Below are positions 1 through 11,708 of a stretch of 64,000 bases of DNA, piece by piece. The stretch is from positions 8,457,001-8,521,000 of the forward strand of contig NC_083516.1 in the NCBI RefSeq assembly GCF_032362555.1. The letters run 5' to 3'. Position 1 is the first letter of the stretch. Each line of letters begins with the position of its first letter. Source of the stretch: Amyelois transitella (Eukaryota > Arthropoda > Insecta > Lepidoptera > Pyralidae). The position numbers and the translations under genes are program-made. Under the pieces are notes generated by a model, which saw nothing but the letters and a program-made list of their open reading frames with translations, was not told where the DNA came from and did not search any database.

Positions 1-163
1 CTTGGGATTCGTCTTTTAGGCGATGGGCTAGCAACCTGTCACTATATAATTCTCAATTCTATCACTAAGCCAAACAGCTGAATGTGGCCTATCAGTCTTA
101 TCATGACTGTCGGCTCTGTCTACCGCAGGGGTTATAAACGTGATTATGAACGTATGTATGTAA
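1..163 (+). mobile_element. SINE-A copy, cut by window start
   Basis: Begins inside the family at the CTTGGGATT block and continues through GGCGATGGGCTAGCAACC, the GGCTCTGTCTACC block and a tail ending in TATGTATG. The 5' part lies outside the window. Confidence 0.8.
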
Positions 164-477
164 GTATTTTATTTAACAACGACTTTTTTATATCCAAAAT
201 AATATTAAGTAACAATATTTTTTTATAGTTCATAAAAAAATATTGTTTCTTGTCCGTGCGTAGACATTTACTTACAAGCCGATCCATCTTGTTTTAATAC
301 GATTTCACTGTCACTGCTCAATTGAAGCTGTCACTTTTATAAATTAAACGATACATTTTAATGTCGAGAGCGATGTATTGAAAAACAATAGTTTAATGAT
401 TTAAATTTAATTATTAAGATCATTATTATGTGTGTTCACTATTCTATAATCAAGCCATACAACTTACACGCGGGGCT

Positions 478-690
478 TTTCAGACTTTACGAGACTGTGG
501 GCTCTGTCTACCCCGTGAGTTATGAAGACGTGATAATATGAATGTTTCTACAAAGACTACAAACTAAACTTCTCGTCAAATAAGATATAATTTGAAAAGT
601 CGCATAAAAATCAAAATGTCTTTACTTTATAGTAGGGCCAAACCATGTCTTTTTCATGGATGTCGTAAAAGAAGACCGGGGGAATATAAT
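478..690 (+). mobile_element. Scattered SINE-A fragments
   Basis: Two pieces are visible: a 3' piece at 478-545 with GGGCTCTGTCTACCCCG, and a 5' piece at about 640-690 with TTCATGGATGTCGTAAAAG. The order is 3' piece before 5' piece, so they derive from two insertions or a rearrangement. Confidence 0.55.
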
Positions 691-1035
691 AAGAATTCGT
701 TTTTTTGTACACTCATTAAGGATTGCTAATAAAATTTTAAATAAAATTGTAAATAAAATAAAATTTTGCAAAATATTTTAAAATCTTTACGAAAGCACTC
801 AATACCGCCCAATTACTAAAGGTTTCTATTTAAAGCAATGCACAAATGTTTGTTCAAATGGTCATCAATTACTCATAAACAACTTATCGGAGTTTGACAG
901 GTAAGGTTATTGGGTTTCATTTCATCATTTTGAGACTGAGGTATCTTCCAAAATAATTAAAGGTAATGTAGGTATATGTAAAGAAAATGAGACAAAAATT
1001 AAATAAAAGCCTTGATCAACAAGTTTGGCACATAT

Positions 1036-1262
1036 TACATACATACATATAAATCACGTCTATATCCTTTGCGCGGTAGACAGAGCCAACAGTCTTGGAA
1101 ATACTAATAGGTCACGTTCAGCTGTTTGGCTAAGTGGTAGAATTGAGATTCAAATAGTGACAGGTTGGTAGCCCATCGCCTAAGAGTCCCAAGTTTACAA
1201 GCCTCAATAATAATATTGGCTCTGTCTACCCCGCAAGGAATATAGACGGGATTATAAACATG
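1036..1262 (-). mobile_element. SINE-A copy with extra 3' fragment
   Basis: 1036-1204 is an inverted copy running from the tail to the CTTGGGACTC block. 1211-1262 is an extra direct-orientation 3' fragment (TTGGCTCTGTCTACCCCGC). The rest of 164-1776 is AT-rich sequence without a gene that I can support. Confidence 0.7.
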
Positions 1263-1776
1263 TATAGTTTACAAATGTTTACATTTGTTACTGAATTAAA
1301 TTTTATTTATGCTTTTTATGAGTTTCTTTTTGTAAAAGTGTACTTTTGTTGTACTTTTTCCTACTCCCACTATTTCTATAAGGTCCGTTGGTAAATTGGT
1401 ACAATTTCTTTTACCATTTTGTGCAAAAAGAAATTAATGAATTAAGAAAGTACAAAATCACATAAATTAACAAATATTTAATACCGTTGGTGTGTTAAAT
1501 TGAAAAATATGCGAAATGGCGCGAACAATTCAACGCGGTGACAATTAACATCACACATTATCACATAAATAAACAAGAACGGCTACAATGGGATAATAAA
1601 ACACTATATTAACTTACCGATTATTTTTACATATCTGTGAAAGTGTCCGATGTCCAAGATCCACATTGTTTTCACCGAAGACGAATTGAACGGGTGTCAT
1701 TAAATTCATAATTCTCTTCTGGCTCGAAGGCCGTGAGTTAGGAGGATCCAGGGAGAGAGGTGCGGACGGCTGCTGG

Positions 1777-1784
1777 TATAAAAG
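1777..1784 (+). promoter_or_regulatory. TATA box of the tweedle gene
   Basis: TATAAAAG lies 62 bases before the start codon at 1839. Initiator-like TCA sites follow at 1801-1810, about 25-33 bases downstream, the expected spacing. The short leader and TATA-driven layout are typical of strongly induced insect cuticle genes. Confidence 0.75.
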
Positions 1785-1838
1785 CCAATGGTCGTCGAAG
1801 TCAGGCATCATACAACCTCGAGACCTCCGTGAGACAAC

Positions 1839-3234
1839 ATGAAAGCGTTTGTGGTGGGTATCGTGCAGTGAAAGTGTTGTGACCCGAGTGACATGCCCCC
1901 TGCGCATGCGCTTCCTAGTGACAGTGCTCGGTTTAATTCATCTGGTGCTTGTGTATACGCATCTCATTGGACGGAGGTGTAATTCAATTTATGTCTTATC
2001 CAGTGGAGCCATGAATCAAACCGAGTAGCGATTGGACTGTATCGATATAATAACGACTATATCGAGTGATCGGCGATACGCCCGGAGGAATTGTGATGTT
2101 GTCTTCGAACTATTGGACGTAAAATATTGCATCGTGAACTATTACTGCCTTTATTGAAAATCGTAGTAAATTCACTCGAGATAAATAAGTGCTTTTTAAA
2201 TGTAAACAATCAAGGCAATATAAGGGAACGTATGTAATATTTTACCTACTTTTATTCTTAAGACAACTAAAAGCATCCGGATGTATCGTTTCGTTCGCCT
2301 GTTCTTTGACCCATATCGCAAAAAAATTGATAATAACCAATAGCGAAAACTGAAAGTGAATTATTTTCCGTAGGTATTAGCAGCCGTTGCGGCGCTCGGC
2401 TCGGCCAGACCCGAGGCGGGATACAGTTACAACGCTCCCAGCGGGGGCGGCGGCCACGGGGGACTCGGCGGACTCGGCGGAGGCCTGGGAGGCGGCCACG
2501 GAGGCGGCCTCGGAGGAGGACTAGGCGGAGGTCACGGAGGCTTCTCATCTGGTGGACTCAGCTCCAGCAGCTTCGGAGGCGGATTCTCGTCCGGCGGTGG
2601 TGGCTTCTCATCAGGCGGCGGATTCTCATCAGGCGGCGGATTCTCGTCCGGTGGCGGATTCGGCGGCGGTTTCGGAGGCGGCTTCGGTGGCGGTGCCCCC
2701 ATCGTCCAGAAACACATCTACGTCCACGTACCCCCACCAGAACCTGAAGAACAGCGCCCACAAGTGATCGGAGGCGGCGGCGTGCCCCAGAAGCACTACA
2801 AGATCATCTTCATCAAGGCCCCGGCTCCCCCCGCGCCGGTCGCGCCCGTCATCCCCGCTCAAGCCCAAAACGAGGAGAAGACCCTCGTCTACGTGTTGGT
2901 CAAGAAACCCGACGAGCAGCCCGACATCACCATCCCCACTGCCGCGCCCACCCAGCCCTCCAAACCCGAGGTTTACTTCATCAAATACAAGACCCAGAAG
3001 GAATCTGGTGGCGCTATTGGTGGCGGTCTCGCTGGCGGCATCGGCGGCGGCATCAGCGGCGGCTCTCTGGGTGGCTCTCTGGGCGGCGGCATCTCTGGCG
3101 GTAGCATCGGCGGCGGCATCTCTGGAGGCAGCATTGGTGGCGGTCACGGCGCCGGCATCGGCGGCGGCTCCTCTGGTCACGGGGGTGTCAGCTCCTCATA
3201 CGGACCCCCCGGACAGTCCGGCGGCCCATACTAA
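1839..3234 (+). CDS. Tweedle-family (DUF243) cuticular protein, two exons
   Basis: Structural protein of the insect cuticle, secreted by epidermis. Exon 1 is 1839-1853 (MKAFV), the intron is 1854-2373 (GT..AG, phase 0) and exon 2 is 2374-3234, giving 291 residues. The joined N-terminus reads MKAFVVLAAVAALGSARP, a clean signal peptide split by the intron after five codons, as is usual for insect cuticle genes. Residues about 25-112 are Gly/Ser/Phe-rich. Residues about 113-216 form the Tweedle domain, with KHIYVHVPPPEPEE, KHYKIIFIKAP, EKTLVYVLVKKPDEQPD and PSKPEVYFIKYKTQK in order. Residues about 217-291 are a GGGIxGGS-rich tail ending SGGPY. Codon use is GC-rich compared with the flanks. The DUF243 motifs place it in the Tweedle family from established knowledge; which paralogue it is cannot be told here. 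Confidence 0.93.
1901..1911 (+). promoter_or_regulatory. NRF1/Ewg-like palindromic site in tweedle intron 1
   Basis: TGCGCATGCGC matches the consensus bound by NRF1 and its insect homologue Erect wing. It lies about 100 bases downstream of the predicted transcription start. Function is inferred from the motif only. Confidence 0.3.
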
Positions 3235-3474
3235 GAAGCGTGAGAAGCGCGCCAACTTGTGATACCTGCTCTGCCGGCGAAACCTAGTGTTAAGTAGAGA
3301 AAAAATTACGGTGCCTAAATGTATTTATGTAAATAGTAATTTTAATTCTTAATTTTAGTTGTATTATAAAGTTCTTTTTGCATAAAAACCGATAAACCAA
3401 TCTCTGTGATTTACTTTCAAATGACCCCAGCACATTCACACATAAAAAAAAGTCAGAAATATAATTCTAATTAC

Positions 3475-3480
3475 AATAAA
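3475..3480 (+). terminator. Candidate poly(A) signal of the tweedle gene
   Basis: AATAAA about 240 bases after the stop codon. A weaker CATAAA variant at about 3380 is closer, so either could be used. Confidence 0.4.
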
Positions 3481-5074
3481 TTAATTCATGATTTAAATAA
3501 TTTTGTAACTCATTACAGTAATTATCTAACACAGACCATCTAAAATAGGTTTTTTTTTTAAATTTCAAATTAATCAAAAATTCTTTTATCATCCTCATAA
3601 ATACACTGATACGAAAAATCAATACATGTGTCTAGTTTTGGAAGAAAGAGGTAGAAAGTACCGTTTTCTCCGCGTGGGCGACGTTACGCAACGCCGGGAC
3701 AGCCTGACCCCAGTTGCATAATGTCACAAATAAGCTTGCCACATCCATACAGAAAATAAGAGAGATTCGCTAAAATATTTATTATGCAATACACACCTAT
3801 AGAATTGCGTAAACCTTGACATTTCGAGATTTTTTATTATCAAAAAAAAAACGGTAACTATAAATTACCTATCATGTGTGGAGAAGAAAAAGGTTGACCT
3901 AATGAGAGGTTCGGACAGGTCAAAAACCGGAGACAAAAGGTACAAAAAGTGGTTTTGCAAGATCGGTGGGTTACGTAAGGCGCAGTGATGAGTTGAAACA
4001 AAACCTGTTTTCTGAATATTTATGATGTGGAGAAATTGTATACCCACTTCCGTGTGAGAGACCCGGCTGGAAATTATATTTGGTAATCGTGAATTATTTT
4101 ATTCTATTACATAATTTAATTTTTATTTTAATAATTTTGTATTTTATCTTCTTCTCCTTAGTAAGTGCATTGGCATTTCAATATTATTTTTCTTTGGAAA
4201 AACTAGATTCACAACGTTTTTTTAGATTGTAATAAATATACATATGTATATATGTTGTGATGTTTACGGTATGCATCTGTCTCTTTCCCGTAAATGTTGT
4301 AAGAAGTGACTCAGGGAATCTTTAAAAATGTTGGGACGCCAAATGGCTGAGCGGTCTAACGATCTTTTTTAAAATAAAATAACTACTTTCTTTATATCAG
4401 TTTTCAAGGTTAATTAATCAAATAACTATTATTAACTTTAAAATAAAAAAAAAATTAAGATAAATTAGAATAGATTTATTTTCACAATTGGATACAAGGT
4501 ATCACTTCTTGACGTCACATCACTTAAATCTAGTTACAACTACTACCGCTTCCAAAGTGCATGTGTAGAAGAAGCGGCGGAACAAACTACACTGCAGCAT
4601 TTTTGTCGGACGTCAATTTACAAATATACATCTCTTAAATCTAAATCATGGACGAATGCACATTGTCTGCATTAAAAAACATGAATGAGTGTAAAATTAT
4701 TATATTTTACGATAAATTGTCAAATTGTATGTTAATTAATATATATGCAGGATAAATATTACTTAACACCACTTTAAAGCTCTAAACATGCAACTTTATC
4801 TTATTACACATATTCATAATATAGTCATTAGATAAATCGTGTTGGCATACACATATTGCATGCAAACATAGTGCGAATAAATTACAGACATTACACAAAA
4901 GGATACATTGTAAGGAAACTTGCACTTTTAGACAGAAACCATCATAATTTAAACTTAGTAATATTTTCCCGTTTAATAGGGTCACGAAAGTCAGATGACA
5001 GTCGCCGAGTGTAACCATATTACTTACATTTTGCGGTCAAAGGGCTCCTAATATTACCTTCTTCTTCCTGACTT
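3481..5074. other. Intergenic, no gene seen
   Basis: AT-rich DNA downstream of the tweedle gene. It holds a GC-richer patch at about 3660-3740 of unknown nature, a short piece resembling the 5' half of a tRNA (TGGCTGAGCGGTCTAA, about 4332-4366), and a repeat fragment at 4490-4640 shared with 21380-21560 and 63580-63775. Confidence 0.6.
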
Positions 5075-5150
5075 TTAGTCCAGGTTGCATCCTCACCACT
5101 CAGGAGAGGAGCCCGGGATATGCCTTTGACCATGGACTCTGCATTGGGTG

Positions 5151-5473
5151 TTTCGTTGCCCGGCGTCCGGATAAAGCCGGACATATTTAGGCTTTTTTAA
5201 CGCATGTCCGGCCAAATTAAACGGTGTCCGACTTGTCTGGGTTTTGTTAGGCTTTTTACATACATACATAAAATCACGCCTCTTTCCCGGAGGGGTAGGC
5301 AGAGACTACCTCTTTCCACTTGCCCCGATCTCTGCATATTTGCTTTTCTAAGTACCTACAAATGTTTTGTCGCACCTATTAAATTTACCTATTAAGTCGT
5401 GTCCGGCTTTTTTAGCCAAATGTTCGGAAAAACTGGCTGGTCTGTCCGGCTATTACGATTGGCGACAACGCTA
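5151..5473. mobile_element. hAT-like DNA element with 8-bp target duplication
   Basis: 323 bases inserted in SINE-B and flanked by identical ATTGGGTG at 5143-5150 and 5474-5481. The ends are short imperfect inverted repeats (TTTCGTTGCCC at one end, TAGCGTTGTCG read inward from the other). An 8-bp duplication fits hAT transposons. The interior repeats TGTCCGG motifs and carries a nested LINE tail. No transposase is encoded, so it is non-autonomous. Confidence 0.6.
5258..5345 (-). mobile_element. RTE-like LINE 3' fragment nested in the hAT-like element
   Basis: The inverted 3' end of the LINE family: TACATACATA tail, ACGCCTCTTTCCCGGAGG, then CAGAGACTACCTCTTTCC. It lies wholly inside 5151-5473. 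Confidence 0.7.
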
Positions 5474-5833
5474 ATTGGGTGAGTTAGGTTTTTACACGAA
5501 GCGACTTCCATCTTACCTCCGCAACCTAACCTAACCCGTATTGGATCGTTCGTGCTTGATACTGTATTTGACAATTGCCTGAATGTGCAGGTTTCCTCAC
5601 GATGTTTTCCCTCGCCGTATAAGCAACGGTTAGTATTCAAACTAATGTGCATAACGAAAATAGTCAGTACATTGCCGAGGTGGCATTCGAACCTGTGCCT
5701 TTATGCGCATCACGCATTTTAAGCGGGCACCTTACCGATTCGACCACCGACGCCCTCGGTTCACGCTCTCTCTCTATGTCACCATCATCCTGGCGTCACT
5801 CCAGGTTGCGTCGTCACATCTGGAGAGCCTACG

Positions 5834-5856
5834 GAGCCTAGCCTAGCCTAGCCTAC
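5834..5856 (+). repeat. (GCCTA)n short tandem repeat
   Basis: Four consecutive GCCTA units follow the end of SINE-B. Between here and 6204 there is no recognisable gene. Confidence 0.7.
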
Positions 5857-6204
5857 CTAGATGACCAGTCACTACAAATGGTGTACAGACGGCAGAGAAA
5901 CATGATCCCTTCATAAAAATCAAAACCACATGCTCGTTTTTGTTGTTGACTGTACACCAAGTTAATTCGCCACCACGGAAAGATTTACTCAGTAAAACTT
6001 CTACGGCCAACGCTTTTGCATTCACCTAACCCATTATTGTAGAAAGGATAGATTTTAGATCTACATAACAGATCGATCTTAAACGTAATAGTCACGTTGA
6101 TTAATCACTTACATCCGTTGTAAGAACGAGAATGAATGTGGAACAGAGGATGCAGTGCAACTGTTGTGAAATGCGTTAAATTAAATTGTTTTAACTTACA
6201 CGTT

Positions 6205-6434
6205 GTGCCGTGTGGTTCCCGGCACCACAACAAAAAAGAATAGTATGATGTCGTAAAAGGCAACTAAGGGATATGATAGACTATAAGCTTGGGATTCTTC
6301 TTTTAGGAGATGGGCTAGCAACCTGTCACTATTTGAAGCTCAATTCTATCTTCAAGCCAAATAGCTAAACGTGGCCTTTCAGTCTTTTCAAGACTGTTTG
6401 CTCTGTCTACCCCGAAAGGGATATAGACGACGTA
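6205..6434 (+). mobile_element. SINE-A, nearly full length
   Basis: The head GTGCCGTGTGGTTCCCGGC, the middle GATGGGCTAGCAACCTGTC and the 3' GCTCTGTCTACCCCG block are all present. An internal deletion removes the usual ACCACTCCATCTC part. Confidence 0.85.
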
Positions 6435-7218
6435 TGATCAGTGTGTGAGTGAAGGAGTGAGTGTTTTTTGCTATTATATAAACTTTGAACTCAACTCGGA
6501 ACACTGTTTTGTTCTAAGGACCCAAAATATAAATCTTATTGACGTAATTGAAGACGATTTGTTATTCAAACTTTACATACAACCTTTATAAACAATCATT
6601 GTAAACTATTACTATGTTCCTTTTCTGTCAAACTTCGTAGCGTTTTCAATCGCCTATCGTTCAACCATCGTTCACTTCTGTCTGTAATCGTCATTATAAA
6701 TGATCTATCGATCAATCGAGATCTGATTATCCAATACCATAATGTAACCTCAACATTCACTCGCATCTTAATAAAGTTTATCACAGTCGAATGGATCCGT
6801 AACTTTATTCTCAACTTACTGTTGGGAGCGGCTACGTTTACTTTTAATATCGTTTAATTTTAACTGATTATTTTATACCAATGTCTAATTAAGCAATGTA
6901 ACTGCAAAATTTCATGAAAATCCGTTCAGAAGTTTCTGCGTGAACGAGTAACAAACACACACACATCAACACAACCTTACAAACTATCGCATTTATAATA
7001 TAAGTAAGTTAGCATTCACGCTTGGTATCATTCGCGTGAAAAATTGATTTTTATTTTTCCTTTCAAAGGTATTATTAATGCCTTAAGGTTTCTCCAGTCA
7101 ACCAAAAGACCAAACATAGACTAAACGTAGCCTGTAATAAGTCTTGTGACTTATTTTTATGAATAAATGATAAGTCCAAAGCTTTGTTCCCATGCTCTTA
7201 GTAACTTTATCTTTTAAA
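6435..7218. other. Intergenic, repeat debris
   Basis: No gene seen. 6885-7010 carries a degraded common repeat (AAATTTCATGAAAATCCGTTC followed by ACAAACACACACAC), which recurs in diverged form near 13950-14100 and 26590-26730. Confidence 0.5.
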
Positions 7219-7493
7219 CTAGCTGTGCCCGCGACTTTGTCCGCGTGGAATAGTTACAATGGGCATCATTGAAGCCCTCAAAGATAAATAATTCTCCCCC
7301 TTTTTTTTCACATTTCCCATTATTTCTTTGCTACTTATAGTTGCAGCGCGATGTTATATAGCCTTAAGCCTTCCTCGATAAATGGTCTATTCAACGCAAA
7401 TAATTTTTCAATTCGAACCAGTCGTTCCTGAGATTAGCGCGTTCAAAAAAATAAACTCTTCAGCTTTATAATATTAGTATAGATTAATAGTGA
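7219..7493 (-). mobile_element. Non-autonomous Helitron, short copy
   Basis: Read on the minus strand it starts TCTATACTAATATTATAAA and ends in a CGCGGAC/GTCGCG hairpin region followed by CTAG. It is shorter than the 40959-41671 copy. A third copy is at 62497-62722. Confidence 0.75.
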
Positions 7494-7506
7494 ACCGTAT
7501 TAGGTT

Positions 7507-7836
7507 GTGCGTCGGTCTTAGTCGAATAGGTAAGGTGTCCGGTTATTACGCGTGATGCGTATAAATGCACCGGTTCGAATCCCGCCGCGGCCTATAAGTA
7601 TCAATGCCTAGTTTTGAAGTTATGTACATTAGTATGATTACTAACTGATGCTCTTACTTCGTGAGGAAACCTGCACATTCAGGCTACTGGATGTGTAACC
7701 ATATGATCTAATACGGATTAGGTTCTCCTGCAAAGAAACCTGTCTCACCCAATCCAGGATCTATTGTCAAGGGCTTACCCCGGGCTCTTCTCCAGAATGG
7801 TAAGGATGCAACCTGGGACTAGAGCCATGAAGAAGA
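7507..7836 (+). mobile_element. SINE-B, near full length
   Basis: The tRNA-like head is at 7507-7590, with A-box-like TAGTCGAATAGGTAAGG and B-box GGTTCGAATCCCG. The body contains GTGAGGAAACCTGCACATTC and the 3' part CCGGGCTCTTCTCCAG, ending in a GAAGAAG tail. The pol III boxes in the right order support a tRNA-derived SINE. Confidence 0.8.
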
Positions 7837-8730
7837 AGGAAGTTGTAAGTTGTAGTATCATAATAAATTAAAATACTCTTGGATTCAAAGTAAAATATCC
7901 CCGAAAATACATACGGACCGACTAAAAAACTTGTACAATTTTTACCATTTGTCTATGGAACCCTAATGACGAAAATTCTGCCGACTGAACAAAGACGCGG
8001 ATGAAAGCTAATAAGTACCTAATTTAATGAACGAAAACAATTCAGCAGTAGGAAAATATTTACTCAGGTGTAGAATTTAATATATCTTATTTATAGTACT
8101 CGTATCTGTCGTGAGATTCACGGAAATTTTCATTATTAGTTTTTGCCTTTGGTTTTGTACGTATACACCTCTGTAATTATACTGCTCTTAAAAAACATAA
8201 GCCTCGTTTTGTTCCTCGTAATTTCTCCTACATAAATATTTGATCGGCTTAGGTGTGAACTTAACGGAGTTATTTATATTGTTGCTAAGGAAAGTGATAT
8301 GAAATACAAAGACAAATAGTGAATACAGTAATTTAGTACCGCTTTGTTATGCCATAAAGACTATTATTGCTATAACCGCAACAAAAGCCAGACATTACCG
8401 ACAAAATAGGAACTTTTACCGCATCATTACCGAACCAAAAGAATGTGGACAAATAAATATTAGATTCATTTTTATATATTCGAACGGCTTGTTCCAGTCG
8501 GAAGGCCTTGAAGAAGAAGAATGATTTGCTTGATTATTTCAGATAAAAATCAGAGTTACTCACTTTAAGATACAGCCTTTTCAAAAAAGTAAAGACGCTA
8601 CCGGGACTAAGGTCAGGTGGATGTTGACTTTCTGAAAAAGATACTTTCTATGAAAATACTCGCTTTATTTCTACAATCGTCAGAGGTTGAAGTATTGGTA
8701 TAATTGTTTTAAAATATTCAATTATTTTAG

Positions 8731-8962
8731 CAAATGATAATTCTGAATGGATGGGTACTGACGGCAAGAGCGTAACCTATACCAACTGGTCCGGATTACA
8801 CAACTCAGCCGTATAAAGAACAAAACACATTTACCTCAATGTGAACCCGCGAATTACGGTCATCAAGAGCGAGAGTAATGGTCGATGACGTCATTGAACT
8901 GTTTCGCAGATCATTGTATGGAAATCATCACGTCACCTTTTTGCCATCTGGAAGAGATATGA
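8731..8962 (+). pseudogene. Decayed C-type lectin-domain exon
   Basis: After a good acceptor (TATTTTAG, ending 8730) the sequence reads NDNSEWMGTDGKSVTYTNWS, the characteristic middle of an insect C-type lectin fold. The frame then hits a stop at 8815. In another frame from 8834 it continues QCEPANYGHQERE, a stop, then SLNCFADHC and PFCHLEE, which resembles the EPNN...C...WND..C...C end of the fold. At least one frameshift and in-frame stops make it a relic. No upstream half of the domain was recognised. The match rests on motif recognition, not on a search. Confidence 0.5.
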
Positions 8963-9199
8963 GTACGGTTTTTTATATAAACTACAAAAGTGAAGAATCC
9001 TGTTAATTTCTTTTCCCGTGGGAATTTCTGGAAATCCTCTCTTAGTGCATCCTTAGACCATATAAGGTACCTATCTACATTCCAAAATTCTCTCGGGAGG
9101 AGTGCAATTGTATATTTCTGTCTGATGTCAGTAAAGAAAGTGTTTTATTATATACATACTAGAGGTCGCCCGCGGCTCCGCGTTTTTATGTGAAATAAA

Positions 9200-9247
9200 G
9201 AGGTAACAAACAAACAAACAAACAAACAAACAAACAAACAAACAAAC
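9200..9247 (+). repeat. (AAAC)n microsatellite
   Basis: About ten AAAC units directly after a degraded repeat tail with TTTTTATGTGAAATAAAG. It is probably the 3' tail of that element. Confidence 0.9.
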
Positions 9248-10525
9248 AATGTCCATTTTCCTTAAACAAATCAGGTTTCAACCAAATTACGTTTACAAAT
9301 CAATTCGCCGCCCATCCGGAACCCGTCCCGCCGGTCACTGCTTACCATACAAAGGTTACATCAACAGTCGCGAGGTGAGAGTAGTGACGTCACATGGCTT
9401 TCGCTAGTTATTACACATCTTTCTTAAAGTCAATATGTATTGAACGGGTATTACTTTACAAGCGGAACTCTTCCTTTTAGCTCGGTTGGGAAATATTTTT
9501 TTTAAATTGAAAACCAACTTTTGGGGACCCGTGGTTTGTCCCAAAAAAAGGAGCCTTTATGTCTCTATTCTTTCTTTCTTTTTTTTATTTATACTTCTAT
9601 ATTTTTTTTTAATTTCAATATTGTTGTTTCTGTCAATGTATATTACTCCTTTTTTATCTGACTGTTTGACAAATATCATTATAATTAGTTCTTGAGTTAC
9701 TTCGGAACGAACAAAGATACACATTTGTATATAACTGTTAGCGTAACAAGAGATATATACATATGCCCATTCAAACCCTTTAAAGTAAATGTCAGCTTGA
9801 ATCCCTTATTTTTCTGTCACCACGTCCAATGGCAACTTTTAATGCCTTAACTTAGGAGAACAGGCTTTCAAAACTGCTGGCTTTATCTACCTCTTTAGGA
9901 ATTAAGACGTGATTAAATATATGTATCATTATAATTATCATATTAAAGTGTTCCATCAAAATGTGGCCTTCGAGACGTTTAAATATTGGTTCTATCTAAC
10001 GTTAGGTATAATATTTATTTACTTCGTACGTAAATGCTTTTTTACAAAAAACAGCGATTTCGTTTAAAACTACGAATTTAGAATTACCAATGATTAAATG
10101 ACTTTTATTTGATATAACTGGACTAGTAACCGACAGACATTTTATAGAATTAATGAAAATGCATCGACGTGAATTGGTGAATTATGTATTTGTTTGTGCA
10201 ATAATATTTTGAAGACTTCAAAAAATGAGGTTCTCAATTCGACTGAGTATAATTATATCCGGAGGTTTTACTCCTCTTAAGTGGTACATAAAAATAAAGA
10301 ACATACTTGATCTATGACTAATTGAATGGACGGCTAATGACGGTCCTTTCGCAAAATGATTTCTTAACATCAACTTAAATTAATGGTTAGTCAAAATATA
10401 TAAAGAACACAGCTTGCGTAACAGTTTCTGAACTGTTTGTGGCGGTTTGGCTTTTATTTGGACGTTCCGTTCAACAATGGGTTTAATGAATGAACATTTG
10501 TATGCATAACTTTTGACCAGTAGGT

Positions 10526-10650
10526 TTTGAAATTCGAAACATTTGCGTTTTGCGTTCGACAACATAAAATTTTTTTAGTCTGTTTTCTTTTGAAATTCGA
10601 TACATTTACGTTTTGCGTTCGACAACATTTAATTTTTTTAGTCTGTGTTC
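10526..10650. repeat. Two-unit direct repeat, about 63 bases per unit
   Basis: Both units contain TTTTGAAATTCGA, then ACATTT, GCGTTTTGCGTTCGACAACA and TTTTTTTAGTCTGT. The two are about 90 percent alike by eye. Confidence 0.8.
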
Positions 10651-11708
10651 TCTGAGACGTTAAATAAAACCTTAATTTTGATGGAACGTTCACCTATAGT
10701 CTCGATTAGGGAAATTTGAACCTCAGGTTTTGGATTTTAAGAAAAAATTGACAGTTAGATGATTAGTTAATGCACTTAGAACTCATTGTATTAATATTGT
10801 AAGTAAGATTAAATAAATAGGGGTTACATGTTTCTATGTCGTTAACTCTTTGAATATATTTTCTTATTTTTTTGTTTACTCTTTATTGGATATAAAAAAG
10901 AAATATAATAAATTACAAAAAAGTAATTGGATTTAGAAGAATATGTGCAATGGCGGACTTATCATACGACTGTAAATACGACTATAAATATTATATATGA
11001 TTTAATAATACATTCTCTTCATATTTTTTCACACATGATTTTACTTAACTAATACGAATACTGGTTGGTTTTTAATTATTTTCATAATTTATCATTCTAT
11101 TTTAAAATCTTTGAAAAGTGTAGGGAAATATTACAAGAAATTCTAATGAGAAATAAACAAGGTTTTTCTTTTTACGCAGGCAAACCTGCTATCATTATCT
11201 ACCTCAGTTATTTTATAATCATACCAAACCTTTACGAGCTGGTCTTTTTAACATTTTAATTCAATCATCATGATATTAATTGATATTATCAGACTTTTAT
11301 AAACACAAAAATTACACAATTCGTTCTGAACTTTCTCTCAGAATGTCATCGGTTTTATGTTTATTCTGATCTTCCGAGTGCAAACAAAATACCTGTTTTA
11401 CATCCACTTATTTGGAATTTACGCGTAAATATATTATTGGCTTACGTAACATACTCGTCTGATGGTGAAATATGGTCAATAATTGTAAAATTGAACCATA
11501 AAATTACATTATAACATTTGTTGGTTGATAACCAATTTCTTACTAATATTATACATGCGAAAGTCTGTCTGCCTGTTCCGCTTTTACAGCTAATCCGCTG
11601 GATCGATTCGAATGAAATATTGGTATGCATAAAGTTAAAGACGTTTTAACATAAAATACGTTTTTTTCAAAAATCAACCTCCAAAATACTAAATCTATTC
11701 TAACTAGT

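Larger units (their letters stand above)
5075..5790 (-). mobile_element. SINE-B (tRNA-headed), split by another element
   Basis: The tRNA-like head lies at about 5690-5790 on the minus strand, with a B-box-like GGTTCGAATGCC. The body runs through the GCAGGTTTCCTCACG block to the 3' part at 5075-5150. The copy is interrupted at 5151-5473 by a separate insertion. A second copy in the opposite orientation is at 7507-7836. Confidence 0.75.
8963..11708. other. Repeat-rich DNA without a gene
   Basis: Holds a repeat tail at 9167-9250 (CGCCCGCGGCTCCGCG then an AAAC microsatellite), a very T-rich tract at 9570-9700, degraded SINE-A pieces at about 9870-9925, a two-unit direct repeat at 10526-10650, and a fragment near 11550-11640 (GCGAAAGTCTGTCTGCCTG) of a widespread repeat. 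No coding potential that I trust. Confidence 0.55.

Noticed and set aside
2629..3180. Long minus-strand open frame opposite the tweedle exon
   Set aside because: Antisense shadow of GC-rich Gly codons. The + strand has the DUF243 domain, signal peptide, promoter and poly(A) signal.
9200..9247. Regular AAAC repeat resembling an array
   Set aside because: A simple microsatellite in a eukaryotic genome, not a CRISPR array.
9486..9695. Hydrophobic 69-residue frame that could be the kinase membrane segment
   Set aside because: It is a T-rich low-complexity tract with no matching splice phase and no charged stop-transfer flank.
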